Shown piece by piece: positions 18,906-31,600 of a stretch of DNA of 51,545 nucleotides; the first letter of the stretch is position 1, and each line of letters begins with the position of its first letter. Below the pieces are notes generated by a model. It did no database searches. It saw only the letters and a list, made by a program, of their open reading frames with translations, and had not been told where the DNA came from. The DNA comes from Calothrix sp. CSU_2_0 (GTDB taxonomy: Bacteria > Cyanobacteriota > Cyanobacteriia > Cyanobacteriales > Nostocaceae): assembly GCA_012034595.1 (NCBI GenBank), contig JAAUPE010000040.1, positions 1 to 51,545 of the forward strand. Direction: 5' to 3'. Both the position numbers and the translations under genes were made by a program.

Positions 18906-21900
18906 TAATTGAGATATCGCTGACGGACATTGTGGGTGGTTTTTTCACCATAACGCTCATAGTGTCGTTGGAGACTGCGCCGTCTTTATCGGTAATGGTG
19001 AGGGTGACGGTGTATTCGCCGTTTTGAGTATAGATATGGTTGGGATTGAGAACGCCAGTTACGGTGTTACCGTCGCCGAAGTTCCACTCGATTGTGTGGG
19101 TATCTAAAATGCCGGGGTCGGTAAATTGTCCGTCGAAGATGACTGGTTCGTTTTGGTACATGGTTTGGTCTGTACCTGCGTTGACGGTGGCGGCGACGTT
19201 GTTGACTTTTGTTGTCAGGGTTTGGGTTGTGGAAGCTCCAGAATTATCGGCAACGGTGAGGGTGACGGTGTAATTACCGTTGTCGAGGAAGGTGTGGTTG
19301 GCATCTTTACCTTGGACTAGGTTGGAACCATCACCGAAGTTCCAGGTGTAGGTGAGGGTGTCGTTTCCTGGGTCAACTGCGCTGGCGCTAAAGTTGGCTG
19401 GTGTGCCTTCTGCAACTTCGGTTGTACCCGTGAGTTGAGTAATGGTGGGGGCGAGGTTGTTGACGGTGAGGGTGAGGGTGTCGGTTGTGGATGCACCGTC
19501 TTTGTCGGTAACTGTTAAGGTTGCTGTGTAAGTGCCATCTGATGTGTAAATGTGGGTTGGGTTGAGTGTGCCTGTGACGGTTGTGCCGTCACCGAAGTCC
19601 CAAGTAGTGGTATGGGTATCTAATATACCAGGGTCGGCAAATTGTCCGTTGAAGTTGACAGTTTGACCTTCGTTAATGGTTTGGTCTGCACCTGCGTTGA
19701 CTGTTGGTGCGAGGTTGTTGACTGTGATTTGTAGGGTTTGGAAGCTATTTATGCCTTTGCTGTCTGTGACGGTAAGGGTGGCAATGTAAGTACCGTTGTC
19801 TTTGTATGTGTGGGTGGTGTTTTGACCTTCTACTAGTTGGGAATTGTCGCCAAAGTTCCAGAGGTAGGTGAGGTTGTCACCGGGGTCGGTTGCTGTGGCG
19901 TTAAAGTTTGCGATCGTGCCTTCGGTTGTGGTGGTGTCGCCTGTAATTACCGTGATTACGGGGGCAATATTGTTGACGGTAATGTTAACGGTGGCGGTGT
20001 TGGAGGTTAAGCCGTCGCTATCGGTGACGGTGTAGGTGAAGGTGTCGGTTCCTACAAATGTGGCGTTGGGGGTGTATGTAACTGTGCCATCTTGGTTGAC
20101 TAGGGTTGTACCGTTGGTGGGGTTGGTTTGGATTTTGGGGATGGGGTTGATGGTGCTGTCTGCGTCAGTATCGTTGGGTAGTACATTAATTGTTACTGGT
20201 TTTGTTTGGTTGGTGGTTGCTGTGTCGTTGTTGGCTACTGGGGCGATAAAGTCGTTGTTGAGTAGCATTACATTGTCAAGGACAACTTTGGCATCTCTTG
20301 CGCCGAAACCGAGTAAGTCGAAGTAGAGGGTTGCTGCTGTTCCTGCTTGGATACCAGTTAAGTCAACTTTAAAGGTAAGTGGTTGGTTGAGAGTTAGTTT
20401 GCTGTTGGGTGTGGTGTTAACTAGGGTGACTTTGTTGCTGGTGTAAGCTGTGCCGTCGTTTTGGATGTTGAGTAGGGAGTCGGTTTGCGTGAGTCCCGTG
20501 ACTGTGTTGATGAGGGATTGTTTGGTGTTAGCGTTTAGTAATGCTACCTCGAATGCGTCACCAGGGGATGTTGGGGTGTTGGCTCCCAATGTGGTGTTTT
20601 TAAGTGTGAATTGGAGGTATTTGGCTCCTTCGGGAATGATGAACGATTGGCTAAAGTTACTGTTAAAGGGGGAGTCTTCGGTGAGGACGGCTTCTCGATC
20701 TAGGATGGTGGCTGCGCCACGGGTTGTCCAGCCGTATTCGGGTTTGGTGGTGTTGGTTTCGTTAAAGTTGCCGTTGGTAATATCGGCGAGGAGTACGGTG
20801 GTTAGGGGTGCTGTGAGTTGTGTTATGCTGCTTGGTGCTACCGTGGTATTACGGATAGTTGATAGCATTTGCAGGTTGAGCCAGGAGGGGAGTTTTCGCA
20901 TTCCTGGGGCGAGGCTGTTGTTCATCAGGTCGTACTGATGTACTCTTGAGTCTAGGTGGCTGCCATCGGGTGTGAGGGTAGCGGTAAAGTGATCTCCTAC
21001 GAAGGTTTTAGCACCGTTGATGGTTTGGACGTGTTTATCGAAGCCTGGGTTGCCTGAGATGATTCCTGCCAGGTGTCCCATTTCGTGGAGGATGGTTGTG
21101 AGGAGGTCGTATTTGCCATACGCATCACCTGTTGTCGCACGGAAGGCTGTATCGGTGAGGCTTTGAGAGAATTCGGTGTTGTCGAGGGGGGTGGAGTCAA
21201 TGAACCAGCCTACGCCGTTAGCATCGTTGTCTATGAGGAGGGTGCCGCCGTTGGGACGACCGTATTGGTCAAATTTGGTGATTTGGGCTTCGGCTAGTTG
21301 TCCGGTGGGGAGATCGGCGATTTGGAGGGTTAGGTTGAAGGTGGGGTCAAAAAGGTTTAGTGGGTTATCTTTATATGTGTTGGTTAATGTGAGAGGTAAA
21401 TTATGGAAGAAGAAAGAAAGCTTATCGAGCGTCGAAAATTGCTTAAGAGATACGCGGCTGGAGAGAGAGACTTTGCTGGGTTGAGAATCAGTTCGTCCTA
21501 TCTGAGTGGAGAAGATTTGCGGGAAATTAACTTGAGTGGAGCCGATTTGACTGCTATTGATTTGAGCGGCGTTAACCTGAGCTATGCCAATTTGAGTGGA
21601 GCCAAAATGCTTTGTGTTAACCTCACTAATGCTAACCTCAGTTATGCCAATTTGCGAGGAGTTGACTTGAGCGGTGCTGATTGCATAGGAACTGACTTCT
21701 CCAATGCCAATCTGATTGATGCTATCTTGACTGCTGCTAAATTCGATGGGGCTAATCTCTATAGGGCGGCGATTGGTGGTAGTGCCAAATTCATAAAAAC
21801 TGATTTCAGAGGAGCCAAAAATTTCCCCCCTCTCGGAGAAGGTGTTTTGGTGTATCAAACCTTTAGAGAAGATGGAAGTTTCTTCAAAGGACCTGAGTGG

Positions 21901-24900
21901 ATTGAGTAAGGTGGGGACAAAACTGTTATTTACCAAATGGTGATTATCAATGAAATCTTGTTTATATTCACCACTATCACTCATGAGGTTTGCTGTTGGA
22001 ATATTGCCAGTTATCTGGGTTGCTCCCCTGTCAATTGGGCGTTCCAAAATATCTTGAATCTCTTTGGGAATATTGGATAATAAATTCAGCCCAGTTGCTC
22101 TCTCAATATCATCAACACTAACACGCCAATTTCCCCAGTTTCTCCATGATACTATTTCATCTGGAGTTAGATTTGTAGGTATTTTCTGGTTAGGTGTGAT
22201 TACAGCTATAACCCTTGTTTCTGTTGTAATATCTGCAATATCCTGACCAGGTTCTAAAACTACAGCTACTTTCCAAGTTTCTGTAGGATAATTAATTCCA
22301 CTTTGTAAAAAAGGTTCATTAGGAGAATATGGCGGAGAGTCGATGTAATCATTGATGTTATCAGCAGAACCAATGCCACCAGAAATAATGTAAAGCTCTT
22401 TATTCTCAGTTAAAACCAGTTGATCTCTGAGATACTGTTCAAAAGTATACCATGCTGATTGAAAGAAATCAGAATTATTAATTGCGTGTTGTGGCAACAT
22501 ACTTGCCGTGTAAAAAGTAGACTGTTGCTCCTTAAGACTTCTATTTCTATGGGAGCGTGTAACCATATGTCCTCTATTCAGTTGGAAGAGACCACCTTCA
22601 GGAGTTGCTGTTGGACTTCTGTATAGTTCTGTTACAGTTCCTTCTAAGGGAGGAAGAAGCAAATAATCTGGAACCCACTCATCTGTTGCCCGTGTTTCAT
22701 CTCCAATCCATGTATTATTAAGCTGATAACTTACCCAATTTGGTCCTCTTTCACGATTGTTGTAAGACAACGTATATTGCGGTCTTTCAATTAAGTAATT
22801 GTTAGGCTGAATATTTGGATTAAATCGTGCTTCTTGCTCATTTGCACCATCTTCAGCATTAGTAAGAGTAGGATTACCAAGCATTAGATGAGCGCTTTTG
22901 AAAAAGACATCATCCAAATAAACTGTTGTGTCTCCCTCTAATTGAAATCGAAGCGATGCTACTTTACCACGCAAGTAATCTGGCACATTAAAGTGGAAAG
23001 TCTCGAAACCTAAAGTTGCAAAATCTAGTTCATTAGGTTCATGTGTTACTGGATTTGCACTGCTGTAATCCCCTTCAACTAGATCGATGAAATCACTAAA
23101 GAAAATAGCACCATTTTCGCTTTGCCCTATAATTGTTGTTAAATTTTCCCAATCATCGCCTGGTTCGACACCTTTCATTGATACTCGTAGTTGACCGCCA
23201 TTAGCATTGGGAACATGCAGGTTAAAACGTAACACACCCCAATCAGGTACAACGAAACGATTGTGTGTGATTTCCGTTATCCCGTTAGTACCTCCCATTC
23301 TCAAAGCATAATTGACTTGATTTGGATCGTTGGGGTTAATATTTAATTGTTCTAAATAAGTCAATTCTCTAGCTGGAGCAGCATTGCCAGAAGGTGCTAT
23401 TCGACGACGACTAGCTTCATTTAACGAATCAAGAGTTCTCCAATCAACCAAATGCCTTTGCGACGCATCATTCTCCCCATTGTAGAAAGACCAACCAGGA
23501 ATTTTCTGCGCTTCAAACTTATTCGTCACCGCATCAAAATTCCCATTAAACAACGTCGGTACAGTATAATCACCCCGCATCCGAGCCTGAGCAGTATTAT
23601 CCTCCGACACCTTAGTACGGTTGTTCTTCAAATACTGGTCAAAATTGCCAAGCTGCTCCTTACCACGCTTATCACCATCAACCTCATATACCCGACGCTC
23701 CAAACCACCACCCAACGCAGAATAGAACCAACCCGTACCAATACCCTCCCACGGAGCATTACGCACACCATGTTCGTACTGATAATCGAGATAATCAGGC
23801 GAATACCAAGTTAAATCACTATTTGCACTACGTACAGACGGTTCTAAATCTCCAAGACGGCGGTAAACGCGATCGCCTTGATAAGCAAATGGGATAATAT
23901 CATCAAGGAAGTTAGAAGTATCTTCTGGAGCCGGAAGCATATCTTCATTAACGTCCACAGTTCCGCCATACCAAGTTAAAGCGTGCTTGTGCGCTGCACC
24001 AGAACCGTCATCTGGGGTAAAGTTTGCCCTACCTCCAATATTTGTATTTCTATCTGCCTCTATAATTTCCCGACCATTGGGTGTTTTTCTTCCACTGCCA
24101 ACATTTTGGTAATAATTATCAGCATAAGTAACATTATTCCAAACCTTAATTTTAGGCTCATTAAGATTCCACAAACTCTTATCCAAAGAAGCTTGCTGGA
24201 AATCATGGGGGTCAACCGTCGTCATCTGGAGGTCGGGGAAGAAACTAGCATACTTCTCTTTGGGGAAGAAAGTCCCCAAACGTTGAATTATTTCGCTGTT
24301 AACAACAGCACCCTGACCAAAACCCACAAAATGGGTGCGGGAATTAAATAGGCGATCGCTACCTAATGTTTGATTTAGCGAAACAAGGGAAGCAAACAAA
24401 GTATCGGCAGTGGCTTCGCTAAACCCTGAATTAAAGGCAGTTTGGTCGAGTTGAATATCCCAGCCAGGTAATAATACTAATGGTTTACCTAAATTGGCTT
24501 GTAAATCACTTGCAGTAATCAAACTATTATTTTTCTGATTCTTCCATCCACCAGTTTCTTTGTCATAAAGCAAAACCAAACCCCTTTCTGCTTCTGGAAT
24601 ATCAGCATCATCCAACTGGGCAATATGTTTAGCTGTTGCTAGAAGCTGGTCATTAACAATGGAGTTAATTGAGCTTGGCTCCGAACCGCGTGTAAGTATT
24701 GTGACACTACTAAAGGCATTATTACTTGGTAATTTTGCTAGCTGAGTCCGGAACTCACCATCGCGGACAATATATTCTTTTCCTTTGTCCGTAATACCTT
24801 CAACTGCCCAATAATATTTTTGCCCAGCAGTTAGAATCCGATCGGAAGGCAATGTAAACACATTGTTATCACCCGATTGACTGCCACCAACCCAAGTCCA

Positions 24901-27900
24901 TGTACCGTTTTTCCATTTTGCTGTCAAGATACGATTGGGGTTGGTATCGTCTAACCCAATTAAATCCAACTTGCCCCAATTATCTTTTGGTAGTAATCCC
25001 TCCCCTTGTTTGAACACACTAACGTAAAGATTTACCTCTTTAACATTATTGCTGTCGGGATTATTGCATACATCATTTGAATCAGTTGTCTCGCCATTAA
25101 AATTCCACTTAAATGTAGGCAACAATGTCTCAATGTTATAAACCCCTGTTGGCTCATTTAAATTAATCAACGGTTTATCAGAAGCAATACTTAGCCCAAC
25201 AGAAGTACCAGCACCAATTTGTTTATTTTCACCCCAAGGTGCTGCAACGGCAACTTGTAAATTGATATTATCGAGTGATTTTTTGTTAAGCTCCGTAGCA
25301 GCAGTGTTTTTAATTGTTTGGGTAATTTCTCGAATATCGTAGAGGGTAGTACTAGCGATTCCAGGATTTGTCGCATACAAGTATCGATTGTCGGTGGTAA
25401 TGACCAAATCATTAGTAAGTCCCATTGGAATCGGTCGAGTAGCAGCGACTAATTTCGAGTTTTCTCCTAAAGGGTCTATAATAACGCCAACATTGCTACC
25501 AGACCCAAACCCATCAATACTGGGAATACCTGAACCAAACAAGCGACCGTTACGACCAGCGACAAAAGCGTACTCCTCACCCGAATCAGGGTCACGCATC
25601 ATTCTTACAGCCACCGCTTCGTTCACATCAAAAGAATCTTGCTCGCTACCCAACAATAGCTTGGTATATTTTGTTGTCGATTTAAACTGACCGGGTTCAT
25701 TATCAATTGTCAGCACACCAAACCCTTCAGCATCCTTCAAACGATTGGTAAAAATCATTTGGTTTGCGTATAAAGTAGCAGAAATACCTTCCACCCCAGC
25801 AGAAGTTTCAACAATTCCCATGACCTCATTGAACTTACGATAAGGGTCATTGGAGTTGATGTTAATCACAGAAATTGAACCCTTGCCAGCCTTGTTACTA
25901 GTAGCACTAGTTATAAATAATCTCGTACCATCACTGTTAAGTGCCATTTGGCGGATTCCGTTAGGGGCATCACTAAGCTGAATAGTGCTAATGTGCTGGT
26001 TAAAAGTTAGGGAATAAGGGTTAATATCTAGGACAAAAATTTGCCCTTTATTGCGATCGGCGACATAAGCATATTTCTGATTGGGGTGGATGACAATATC
26101 AGCAGGTGCTGTACCAGAAGCATTTTTTAACTTAATAGACTGAATTCCATCTTCGTTGGGATTTATATCCAATGGTCGCAAACCACGTAAATCGACAACT
26201 GCAATTTCGCCAGTTCCCATTAAAGGTACGTAAGCAAGTGATGCATTAGGAGTAGTCGCAACGTATCTTGGTCTATCTTGTTTGCTGAGGTCTCCAACAG
26301 AAATTGAAGCTAGTAAAAGGTCAGCAACACCATCGTCGGATGCAATAACTTCTTCAGGAGCAAGGGCATTGATGATTTTAACAGTGTCGCTAAATGGATT
26401 TACAGCTACAGCGACTTCAAAACAATCTGGGAGAGGAACAGGTATTGCAACGGGGTCAGTAAAATTATCTTCAGCAGGAGAAAGCTTTCGTCTCAATGAA
26501 ATTTTTACATCTTTGCTGTAAGGAATATAATCTGGAAGACGTAACAGAAGTTGAGAATCAGATTCGATGATGATGTCTGTCAACTCATAAGTTTTAAGAC
26601 CATATTGCACATCTATTTTGAGATTCTCAATCGTGTCTCCAAAATTTTGTCCATCAAGTCTTAGTAATGCTCCTTTTATATCATCAAAATCGAGAGCAAC
26701 ACTTCTTATTAATGGTATAACTTTTGACCTTGTTTCTGGAAGGTCTAGCTCAATTACAGCAGTCTTACTAATATTTGATGTAATTTGTTCTAGGTTAAGA
26801 CTGACTCGATCCGATATCTGGTAAGGTAAACCAATTGTGGGAATACTTATGAGAGTTGTCTTTGCTATTGTTTGAAGTACCGCAGCTGTCAGTAATAGCC
26901 CAAAGCCTATACCCAGTGCAAGACCAACATAAACGCCTGAAATTCCAGGCATTCCTAAAGCTAATTGTGCAGCACCAGCAGCTGTAGCTGCCACACTTGC
27001 TGATACTGATGTACCTAGTTGTACAATAGCTCCAGCAACAGCATACTGAAATAATGGGACGGCAATAGTATATGTACCAGATACTACAGGTCCCGCGAGA
27101 GGTGGCGATTGAGTACGAATCATACCATCCGAGCCAACTATCCCAGAATCATCGATTATCCAAGCTGGTTGCAAAGCTCCTGTTTCGTCAGGTGCCATTA
27201 TTTGGTGCATGAAAAATACTTCTTTACCAACCTCAATCCCATAGGTATTTGGAATAGCAAGTTGTGTTGGTACATTAAGCTTGTCTTTACCAACATCCAA
27301 CTTAAATGCTCCAGCAAATGCAAATTTATCTTCCAATATAGATAAGGGCAGTGTACTAGCATCTAATGTTTTGATACTAACAGTAGCATTCTCCTTCAAA
27401 GCCCCAGGAGCAACCATCACCATCGCCCCATCAGCAGCCTGCACAGCACCACCATTAACACCCAAAGTTGCAGAATTTAGATGCGGAATTTCTACCCTTA
27501 CAGGCAGCACATACTCGCTAGCACCATGAATCACAGTAACATTAGCTACCCCTTCATCCAGCGCCATAATTAACCCATTCTCGCTGACCTGCAAAATACT
27601 GGAATTGTTAACAAAGTAGCGCGTACCAGATAAAGCACTTCTCAAATCGGGCGAATCAATCACCTCATTGATACCAACCAAAATCTGACGTTTTACACCT
27701 TCAACCAGTGTCACAGCTTGCGGGTATACATTTAACCCATTACTTTCCGCCAACGCCACATTAAATTCAGCCTCGTTTGTAGGTGCTGCTAACTCACCCA
27801 CCCGCAGGGCAGTCACAGCATTTATACCACCACGGGTCGCCGAGAGAACAGATACACCATCAGTTAACCCAGTCACCACACCAATATTATTCACAGAAGC

Positions 27901-28542
27901 GATCGCACTTCTATCCGAAGCAAACTGCAAATAGGAGTAAGGTAGAATCACATCCTCTTGGTCAGCAAAATCCCCAATTACCACCAACTGGGAACTCTCA
28001 CCCCCATCCAACCTTAACCCACGTTTTGCAAAATCAAGATTAACCAACGCCGCATTGCTAACATTAACATCCACCTTCACGGGTGCAGACATACTATAAC
28101 CATCATCCGCCACCAAGGTAAAGCTAGCCGCACCGAAATAATCATCATTCGGCATAAATAACACCGACTTCCCGTCAGCCGCAAACTTCGCAGTCCCATT
28201 CTCCGCAGCAATTATACGGAAGAACACCGCATCCCCTTCTGGGTCAGTAGCTAACTTATTCAACGCAATCGTCGCATCCAAATCCACATGGGTTAACACC
28301 GAAGTTGAAGTCACAACAGGAGCGCGATTAGCCTTAAACCCATAATTACTACCCAAAATCTGGACATCAGCCGCATTCAACACACCATCACGGTTGAAAT
28401 CGTAGATAGAATTGTAATTTCCGAGTGCGATCGCATTTCCCAACAAACCACTATCAACCCCATCCACATTACCATCGCGGTTGACATCCCCAGCGACGAA
28501 GAGAGTGAGGGAGGAGGGGGAGAGGGGGGGAGTGGGGGACAT
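18043..28542 (-). CDS. Giant surface protein 1, enzyme-bearing segment: dockerin, propeller, nuclease, metalloprotease, PKD (3499 residues)
   Basis: Order (residues of this segment): dockerin with two F-hands at about 16-70 ('[12 protein letters not shown]', '[12 protein letters not shown]'); cadherin-like and Big_2-like domains; a hydrophobic glycine/alanine stretch near 530-560; a YncE-like beta-propeller at about 700-1090; a lipase-like fold whose nucleophile elbow reads GFGQGA (about 1407), with Gly where Ser is expected; a NUC-type DNA/RNA non-specific nuclease at about 1935-2160 with 'LNRGHM' (NRGH at 1989-1992, DRGH in most of the family); an HEMGH metalloprotease motif at 2486-2490; a cadherin-like domain; four PKD domains; and the first Calx-beta modules. 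The protein continues from 28610-34477 and into 16250-18181 through one-base shifts near 28510-28560 and 18180. A pentapeptide-repeat gene lies antisense at 21403-21909. It is a surface or matrix protein carrying possible degradative modules. Nuclease and protease activity are inferred. Confidence 0.85.
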   Translation of the reverse strand: MSPTPPLSPSSLTLFVAGDVNRDGNVDGVDSGLLGNAIALGNYNSIYDFNRDGVLNAADVQILGSNYGFKANRAPVVTSTSVLTHVDLDATIALNKLATDPEGDAVFFRIIAAENGTAKFAADGKSVLFMPNDDYFGAASFTLVADDGYSMSAPVKVDVNVSNAALVNLDFAKRGLRLDGGESSQLVVIGDFADQEDVILPYSYLQFASDRSAIASVNNIGVVTGLTDGVSVLSATRGGINAVTALRVGELAAPTNEAEFNVALAESNGLNVYPQAVTLVEGVKRQILVGINEVIDSPDLRSALSGTRYFVNNSSILQVSENGLIMALDEGVANVTVIHGASEYVLPVRVEIPHLNSATLGVNGGAVQAADGAMVMVAPGALKENATVSIKTLDASTLPLSILEDKFAFAGAFKLDVGKDKLNVPTQLAIPNTYGIEVGKEVFFMHQIMAPDETGALQPAWIIDDSGIVGSDGMIRTQSPPLAGPVVSGTYTIAVPLFQYAVAGAIVQLGTSVSASVAATAAGAAQLALGMPGISGVYVGLALGIGFGLLLTAAVLQTIAKTTLISIPTIGLPYQISDRVSLNLEQITSNISKTAVIELDLPETRSKVIPLIRSVALDFDDIKGALLRLDGQNFGDTIENLKIDVQYGLKTYELTDIIIESDSQLLLRLPDYIPYSKDVKISLRRKLSPAEDNFTDPVAIPVPLPDCFEVAVAVNPFSDTVKIINALAPEEVIASDDGVADLLLASISVGDLSKQDRPRYVATTPNASLAYVPLMGTGEIAVVDLRGLRPLDINPNEDGIQSIKLKNASGTAPADIVIHPNQKYAYVADRNKGQIFVLDINPYSLTFNQHISTIQLSDAPNGIRQMALNSDGTRLFITSATSNKAGKGSISVININSNDPYRKFNEVMGIVETSAGVEGISATLYANQMIFTNRLKDAEGFGVLTIDNEPGQFKSTTKYTKLLLGSEQDSFDVNEAVAVRMMRDPDSGEEYAFVAGRNGRLFGSGIPSIDGFGSGSNVGVIIDPLGENSKLVAATRPIPMGLTNDLVITTDNRYLYATNPGIASTTLYDIREITQTIKNTAATELNKKSLDNINLQVAVAAPWGENKQIGAGTSVGLSIASDKPLINLNEPTGVYNIETLLPTFKWNFNGETTDSNDVCNNPDSNNVKEVNLYVSVFKQGEGLLPKDNWGKLDLIGLDDTNPNRILTAKWKNGTWTWVGGSQSGDNNVFTLPSDRILTAGQKYYWAVEGITDKGKEYIVRDGEFRTQLAKLPSNNAFSSVTILTRGSEPSSINSIVNDQLLATAKHIAQLDDADIPEAERGLVLLYDKETGGWKNQKNNSLITASDLQANLGKPLVLLPGWDIQLDQTAFNSGFSEATADTLFASLVSLNQTLGSDRLFNSRTHFVGFGQGAVVNSEIIQRLGTFFPKEKYASFFPDLQMTTVDPHDFQQASLDKSLWNLNEPKIKVWNNVTYADNYYQNVGSGRKTPNGREIIEADRNTNIGGRANFTPDDGSGAAHKHALTWYGGTVDVNEDMLPAPEDTSNFLDDIIPFAYQGDRVYRRLGDLEPSVRSANSDLTWYSPDYLDYQYEHGVRNAPWEGIGTGWFYSALGGGLERRVYEVDGDKRGKEQLGNFDQYLKNNRTKVSEDNTAQARMRGDYTVPTLFNGNFDAVTNKFEAQKIPGWSFYNGENDASQRHLVDWRTLDSLNEASRRRIAPSGNAAPARELTYLEQLNINPNDPNQVNYALRMGGTNGITEITHNRFVVPDWGVLRFNLHVPNANGGQLRVSMKGVEPGDDWENLTTIIGQSENGAIFFSDFIDLVEGDYSSANPVTHEPNELDFATLGFETFHFNVPDYLRGKVASLRFQLEGDTTVYLDDVFFKSAHLMLGNPTLTNAEDGANEQEARFNPNIQPNNYLIERPQYTLSYNNRERGPNWVSYQLNNTWIGDETRATDEWVPDYLLLPPLEGTVTELYRSPTATPEGGLFQLNRGHMVTRSHRNRSLKEQQSTFYTASMLPQHAINNSDFFQSAWYTFEQYLRDQLVLTENKELYIISGGIGSADNINDYIDSPPYSPNEPFLQSGINYPTETWKVAVVLEPGQDIADITTETRVIAVITPNQKIPTNLTPDEIVSWRNWGNWRVSVDDIERATGLNLLSNIPKEIQDILERPIDRGATQITGNIPTANLMSDSGEYKQDFIDNHHLVNNSFVPTLLNPLRSFEETSIFSKGLIHQNTFSERGEIFGSSEISFYEFGTTTNRRPIEISPIEFSSSQDSINQIGIGEVSSYAISTAQVNSSQIGITEVSISEVNTKHFGSTQIGIAQVNAAQINSSQIGSTQVNFPQIFSTQIGRTDSQPSKVSLSSRVSLKQFSTLDKLSFFFHNLPLTLTNTYKDNPLNLFDPTFNLTLQIADLPTGQLAEAQITKFDQYGRPNGGTLLIDNDANGVGWFIDSTPLDNTEFSQSLTDTAFRATTGDAYGKYDLLTTILHEMGHLAGIISGNPGFDKHVQTINGAKTFVGDHFTATLTPDGSHLDSRVHQYDLMNNSLAPGMRKLPSWLNLQMLSTIRNTTVAPSSITQLTAPLTTVLLADITNGNFNETNTTKPEYGWTTRGAATILDREAVLTEDSPFNSNFSQSFIIPEGAKYLQFTLKNTTLGANTPTSPGDAFEVALLNANTKQSLINTVTGLTQTDSLLNIQNDGTAYTSNKVTLVNTTPNSKLTLNQPLTFKVDLTGIQAGTAATLYFDLLGFGARDAKVVLDNVMLLNNDFIAPVANNDTATTNQTKPVTINVLPNDTDADSTINPIPKIQTNPTNGTTLVNQDGTVTYTPNATFVGTDTFTYTVTDSDGLTSNTATVNITVNNIAPVITVITGDTTTTEGTIANFNATATDPGDNLTYLWNFGDNSQLVEGQNTTHTYKDNGTYIATLTVTDSKGINSFQTLQITVNNLAPTVNAGADQTINEGQTVNFNGQFADPGILDTHTTTWDFGDGTTVTGTLNPTHIYTSDGTYTATLTVTDKDGASTTDTLTLTVNNLAPTITQLTGTTEVAEGTPANFSASAVDPGNDTLTYTWNFGDGSNLVQGKDANHTFLDNGNYTVTLTVADNSGASTTQTLTTKVNNVAATVNAGTDQTMYQNEPVIFDGQFTDPGILDTHTIEWNFGDGNTVTGVLNPNHIYTQNGEYTVTLTITDKDGAVSNDTMSVMVKKPPTMSVSDISIIEGDNGNKYAVFTATLSEASLRNVTANYSTTDGTATEGSDYTATNGTISFTTGEISKTVTVHVLGDTLDEFDETFGINFTNATNATIITNKAVATILDDDAAPTLTIGDKTITEGDNGAATITYTVNLSAASGKPVSVNYTTADGTAVAGTDYTTTNGTITFAPGETTQTITVQVLGDTLDEFDETFFINLSNPENATITKNQAVTTIEDNDAPPAITIGDRAIAEGDNGTLNVTYTISLNTPMVNQLALITQQQMELRSQAQITQQPTVQSPSHPAKPAKPSPYRY
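18930..19990 (-). repeat. Four tandem PKD domains
   Basis: Four consecutive modules of about 85-90 residues, each with 'WNFGDG' or 'WNFGDN' and a following '[17 protein letters not shown]'-type strand. Alternate modules resemble each other more closely: 1 and 3 share 'TEG/AEGT.ANF.A.A.DPGN', while 2 and 4 share 'VNAG.DQT' and '[11 protein letters not shown]'. This suggests duplication of a two-domain unit. PKD domains are extracellular beta-sandwich spacers or binding modules. Confidence 0.85.
21391..21402 (+). promoter_or_regulatory. Ribosome binding site of the nested pentapeptide-repeat gene
   Basis: GAGAGG lies six bases before the ATG at 21403 (gagaggtaaattATG). This is a strong Shine-Dalgarno match on the plus strand in the middle of a minus-strand reading frame, and it supports the plus-strand gene being real. 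Confidence 0.6.
21403..21909 (+). CDS. Pentapeptide-repeat protein, nested antisense inside giant gene 1
   Basis: 168 residues. After a charged N-terminus ('[20 protein letters not shown]') come about 20 pentapeptide-repeat units of the A(D/N)LXX type ('[20 protein letters not shown]'), followed by a short tail. Such proteins fold as right-handed quadrilateral beta-helices. They are abundant in cyanobacteria, and some elsewhere protect DNA gyrase. No substrate can be assigned. It has its own Shine-Dalgarno. It is the only convincing plus-strand gene in the window and lies wholly inside the minus-strand frame 18043-28542, codon boundaries aligned. Its 21 Leu and 13 Ser codons never use TTA, CTA or TCA, the three codons that would put a stop in the opposite strand. 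The opposite strand reads as a mirrored five-residue pattern ('STQIG', 'SSQIG'). It probably inserted into the linker between the nuclease and metalloprotease domains. Confidence 0.75.
   Translation: MEEERKLIERRKLLKRYAAGERDFAGLRISSSYLSGEDLREINLSGADLTAIDLSGVNLSYANLSGAKMLCVNLTNANLSYANLRGVDLSGADCIGTDFSNANLIDAILTAAKFDGANLYRAAIGGSAKFIKTDFRGAKNFPPLGEGVLVYQTFREDGSFFKGPEWIE
28506..28536 (-). repeat. Pro-rich coding mini-repeat, copy 1
   Basis: A 31-base C-rich stretch (minus strand), identical to 30313-30343. In the giant protein it encodes the linker '[11 protein letters not shown]'. It lies at a junction of two frames (one-base loss nearby), immediately before the dockerin domain. Its style matches the C/T-rich short tandem repeats (STRR-like) of heterocystous cyanobacteria. 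Confidence 0.75.
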
Positions 28543-28609
28543 GGAGAGGAGATTGAGTCCGGCTTTGCTATTGCATACAGCGCATAACCACCTGAAGTTA
28601 CCACAGGAT

Positions 28610-31600
28610 TCAACCCATTAAGGGCAGACACACCACCCCAGTGACATCCACACCCACCAGCACAACACCAGTAGCAGTCGATTCAATCTCGCCATCCCTC
28701 AAACTAAAGGTATAGCGTTCATTCCCAACCCCAGTTACCGTGGAACCATTCCATAACACCGCACCACCTAAATCGGCTTTAATAGTTGATATTTGGGGTG
28801 TATTTGTAGAGTATGCGATCGCACTTCCAGGAGTACCGGGATTACCACTAGCCAAGCTCAACAGCGAGTCAGTATAACCATATCGACTAGCATTACCTGT
28901 AGAGAGATTGCGTGCAGCAACTAAATTATCACCCTCGTAAGTATATCGAATTAAAGTACCATCAGGTGCGGTAACTTGCTCCAAGCGACCTTGAGCATCC
29001 TTCACAAAGCGAATCGTCTCACCCGTGGAACTCGTAATCCCGCTATCGCTGTATACCAACCTCGTACCATTAGCAGCTACCTGCTCAACCACACCTTTCT
29101 TGCTGCTGAGGTAGTAAACATTACCATCGTTCGCAATCAACTTATACTCATACCCATCAAACCTACCGCTACCGGGATTGTAAGCAAAACCAGTCCGCAT
29201 ATCGTAGAAACTGCTACCAGACTGAATTAACTTACTATCAACCGACTCCAGAGTATAACCAACACCACCATCAGCAACCCAAGCAGGGGTGTAATAGGTA
29301 GCACCAGGAATCGTCACCTTCGTCGGAGCAAAGGTAAATCCAACTCGTTCCCCATTGGGTGCAGTTACATACAACCTCGTACCAGTACGGAAAGGTGCAT
29401 CTTTCGCCACATTAGTTTGAATATTGGCATCAATATTCGCCAAACTCCAACCATTCCCGAAAGCACCCACCTCACCCGCATTCAACGAATTGTAGCTGCG
29501 TACCAAATTCAGATTTACACCACCAATCGTCGTCGTTAGGTCGGTTTCCTTACGGATATAAGCACTCGGCTTAGTTATACCCGACACCTCAATTACAGAT
29601 TCCTTCGTCGTGGTGCGATCGCTAATATCAGTTGCAGTTAACCGCAGTTGATAAAAACCGTTTTCATATTTTCCAGCATCTAATGTCGCCAAGTTACCAG
29701 TTACGGCTTGATTGCCGCGAGCGATCGCATTCCAATTATTACTACCTAATTCTGCAACCTCCAACACCCACTCATCCAAATTTGTATCAGCAATTGTCCC
29801 AGTAATATTAGTAGTACCAGTTACCTTACTACCATCTAACCCAGCCGCAAAACTAACCACAGGTGCATCGGCATCATTCACATCCCGCACCTTCACCACC
29901 GTAGTCGTCCGACCAACTCGACCATCAGCATCGGTAGCAACTGCCTCCACAACCACCTTACCGGGGGTATTAGGAACAAAGCTAAATCGACCAAAGGTAT
30001 CCAGCGTCACTGCCTGTCCTGCCACCGTTGCCGTCAACGAAGTAATCGCAGCTAATCCCGCAGCAGTAGTTTGTACCACCACCTTTTGTCCCGGTACAGC
30101 AGGGAAACTCGGTGTCAAATCTAGCGCTACAGTTGGAGGAACCGCACTCAAAGCCACTCGAACCAACGCAGTTGCGGTAGTAATTATTTCCCCATCCGAC
30201 ACATTGAAAGTAACGCTATAGTTACCAACCTGTCCAGGTGATGGTTTCCAATCAAATTGTCCGGTAGCAGCATCGAGGATTGCACCTTCGGGGAGATTTG
30301 TCGCAGTATATTTGAGGGAGGAGGGGGAGAGGGGGGGAGTGGGAGAGAGGGGGAGAATATCTGGATCGATGGCTTTGAGTTGGAAGGATAGGGTTTCACC
30401 CAACACCACTGCTCTATCAGATACAGTCAGCGATGGTGCGCGATTGACATTGGCAATTCTCACCACCACATCAAGTAATGCCGTTGCACCCTGCGGGTCT
30501 TTTGCAGCAAACTTGAGAATATGCTCCCCAGCTTGTGTGTAATTGGGTTTCCAAGTAAATTCACCAGTTGCAGAGTTTAAAATTGCACCTGGGGGTAAAG
30601 TTCCCACAGCAGTATATTCCACCCCAGCCCGGTCAGCATCATCGGCAACCAGCTTAAATGTGACCTTATCGTTCTCTTGTCCGTACTGTACAGCAAGTGG
30701 TGTAAATATTGGTGCTTGGTTGGTATTATTAACCGTAATTCCCAAAGACTGAGTAATCGACTTATTCCCATCTGAGGCAATTATCTCAATCCCGTTGTAA
30801 ATTCCCGCTTGGGAATAATCGGGAGTCCATCTCAGCAAACCAGTTTTGGCATCGAGGACAGCACCAACTGGTAGATTACCTGCACTGTATGTAATTCCAT
30901 CCCCATCAACATCGGTTGCAGCAAGTTGCAACGAGAGAGTTTCCCCTTCGGCAATTGTGCGATTACCCAAAGTTCCCAAAACAGGTGCATTATTGCTAGT
31001 ACGGACATTTATCTTGAAGGTTTCCGTATCTTCGAGAGCATCACCCAGACCATTGTTACCACTATCAACAACCTTAATGGAGATATTGTAAGTACCAATG
31101 TTCTCTGCCGTTGGTGTCCAAGTGAACTTAGATTGACCGTAAATACCAGTTGGAGTTAATGTTGCATTTGTACCTGCTGGTAATCCAGTAATACTGTATT
31201 GAAGAGAGTCTTGGTCGCGATCGGCAGTATTTACCAAGAATTCTAAAGGTTGACCGATAACTGCAACTTTGTCACCAACATAACCAATTACAGGTGCATT
31301 ATTGGTAGCAAGAATATTGACATTGAACGGTAATTCATTCTTCAGTGCAGTTGTTCCATCACTGCGAACTTCTGTTGCTACCAATTTGAAGCTATAATTT
31401 TCCCCAAAAGCATCAAAACCAGGTTCAACACGTAGCGTCCAAGTCCCATCATTATTGTTCCGCAACGGTTTAATAAAGCTGGGAATCCCATCACCTGCAT
31501 TCCGTTCCAATTGCAGATTTAGCTGTAAGTTATCACCTTCGAGGTCGATTACTTTGAAGGTAATTTCCTTCACCTCACCCCGCTTCACATCTACATTTGC

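Noticed and set aside
28377-28631. 84-codon minus-strand frame rich in Pro and Ser as a separate small gene
   Set aside because: Its first part is the true continuation of giant protein 1 between two frame changes. The rest is out-of-frame translation of the C-rich mini-repeat.
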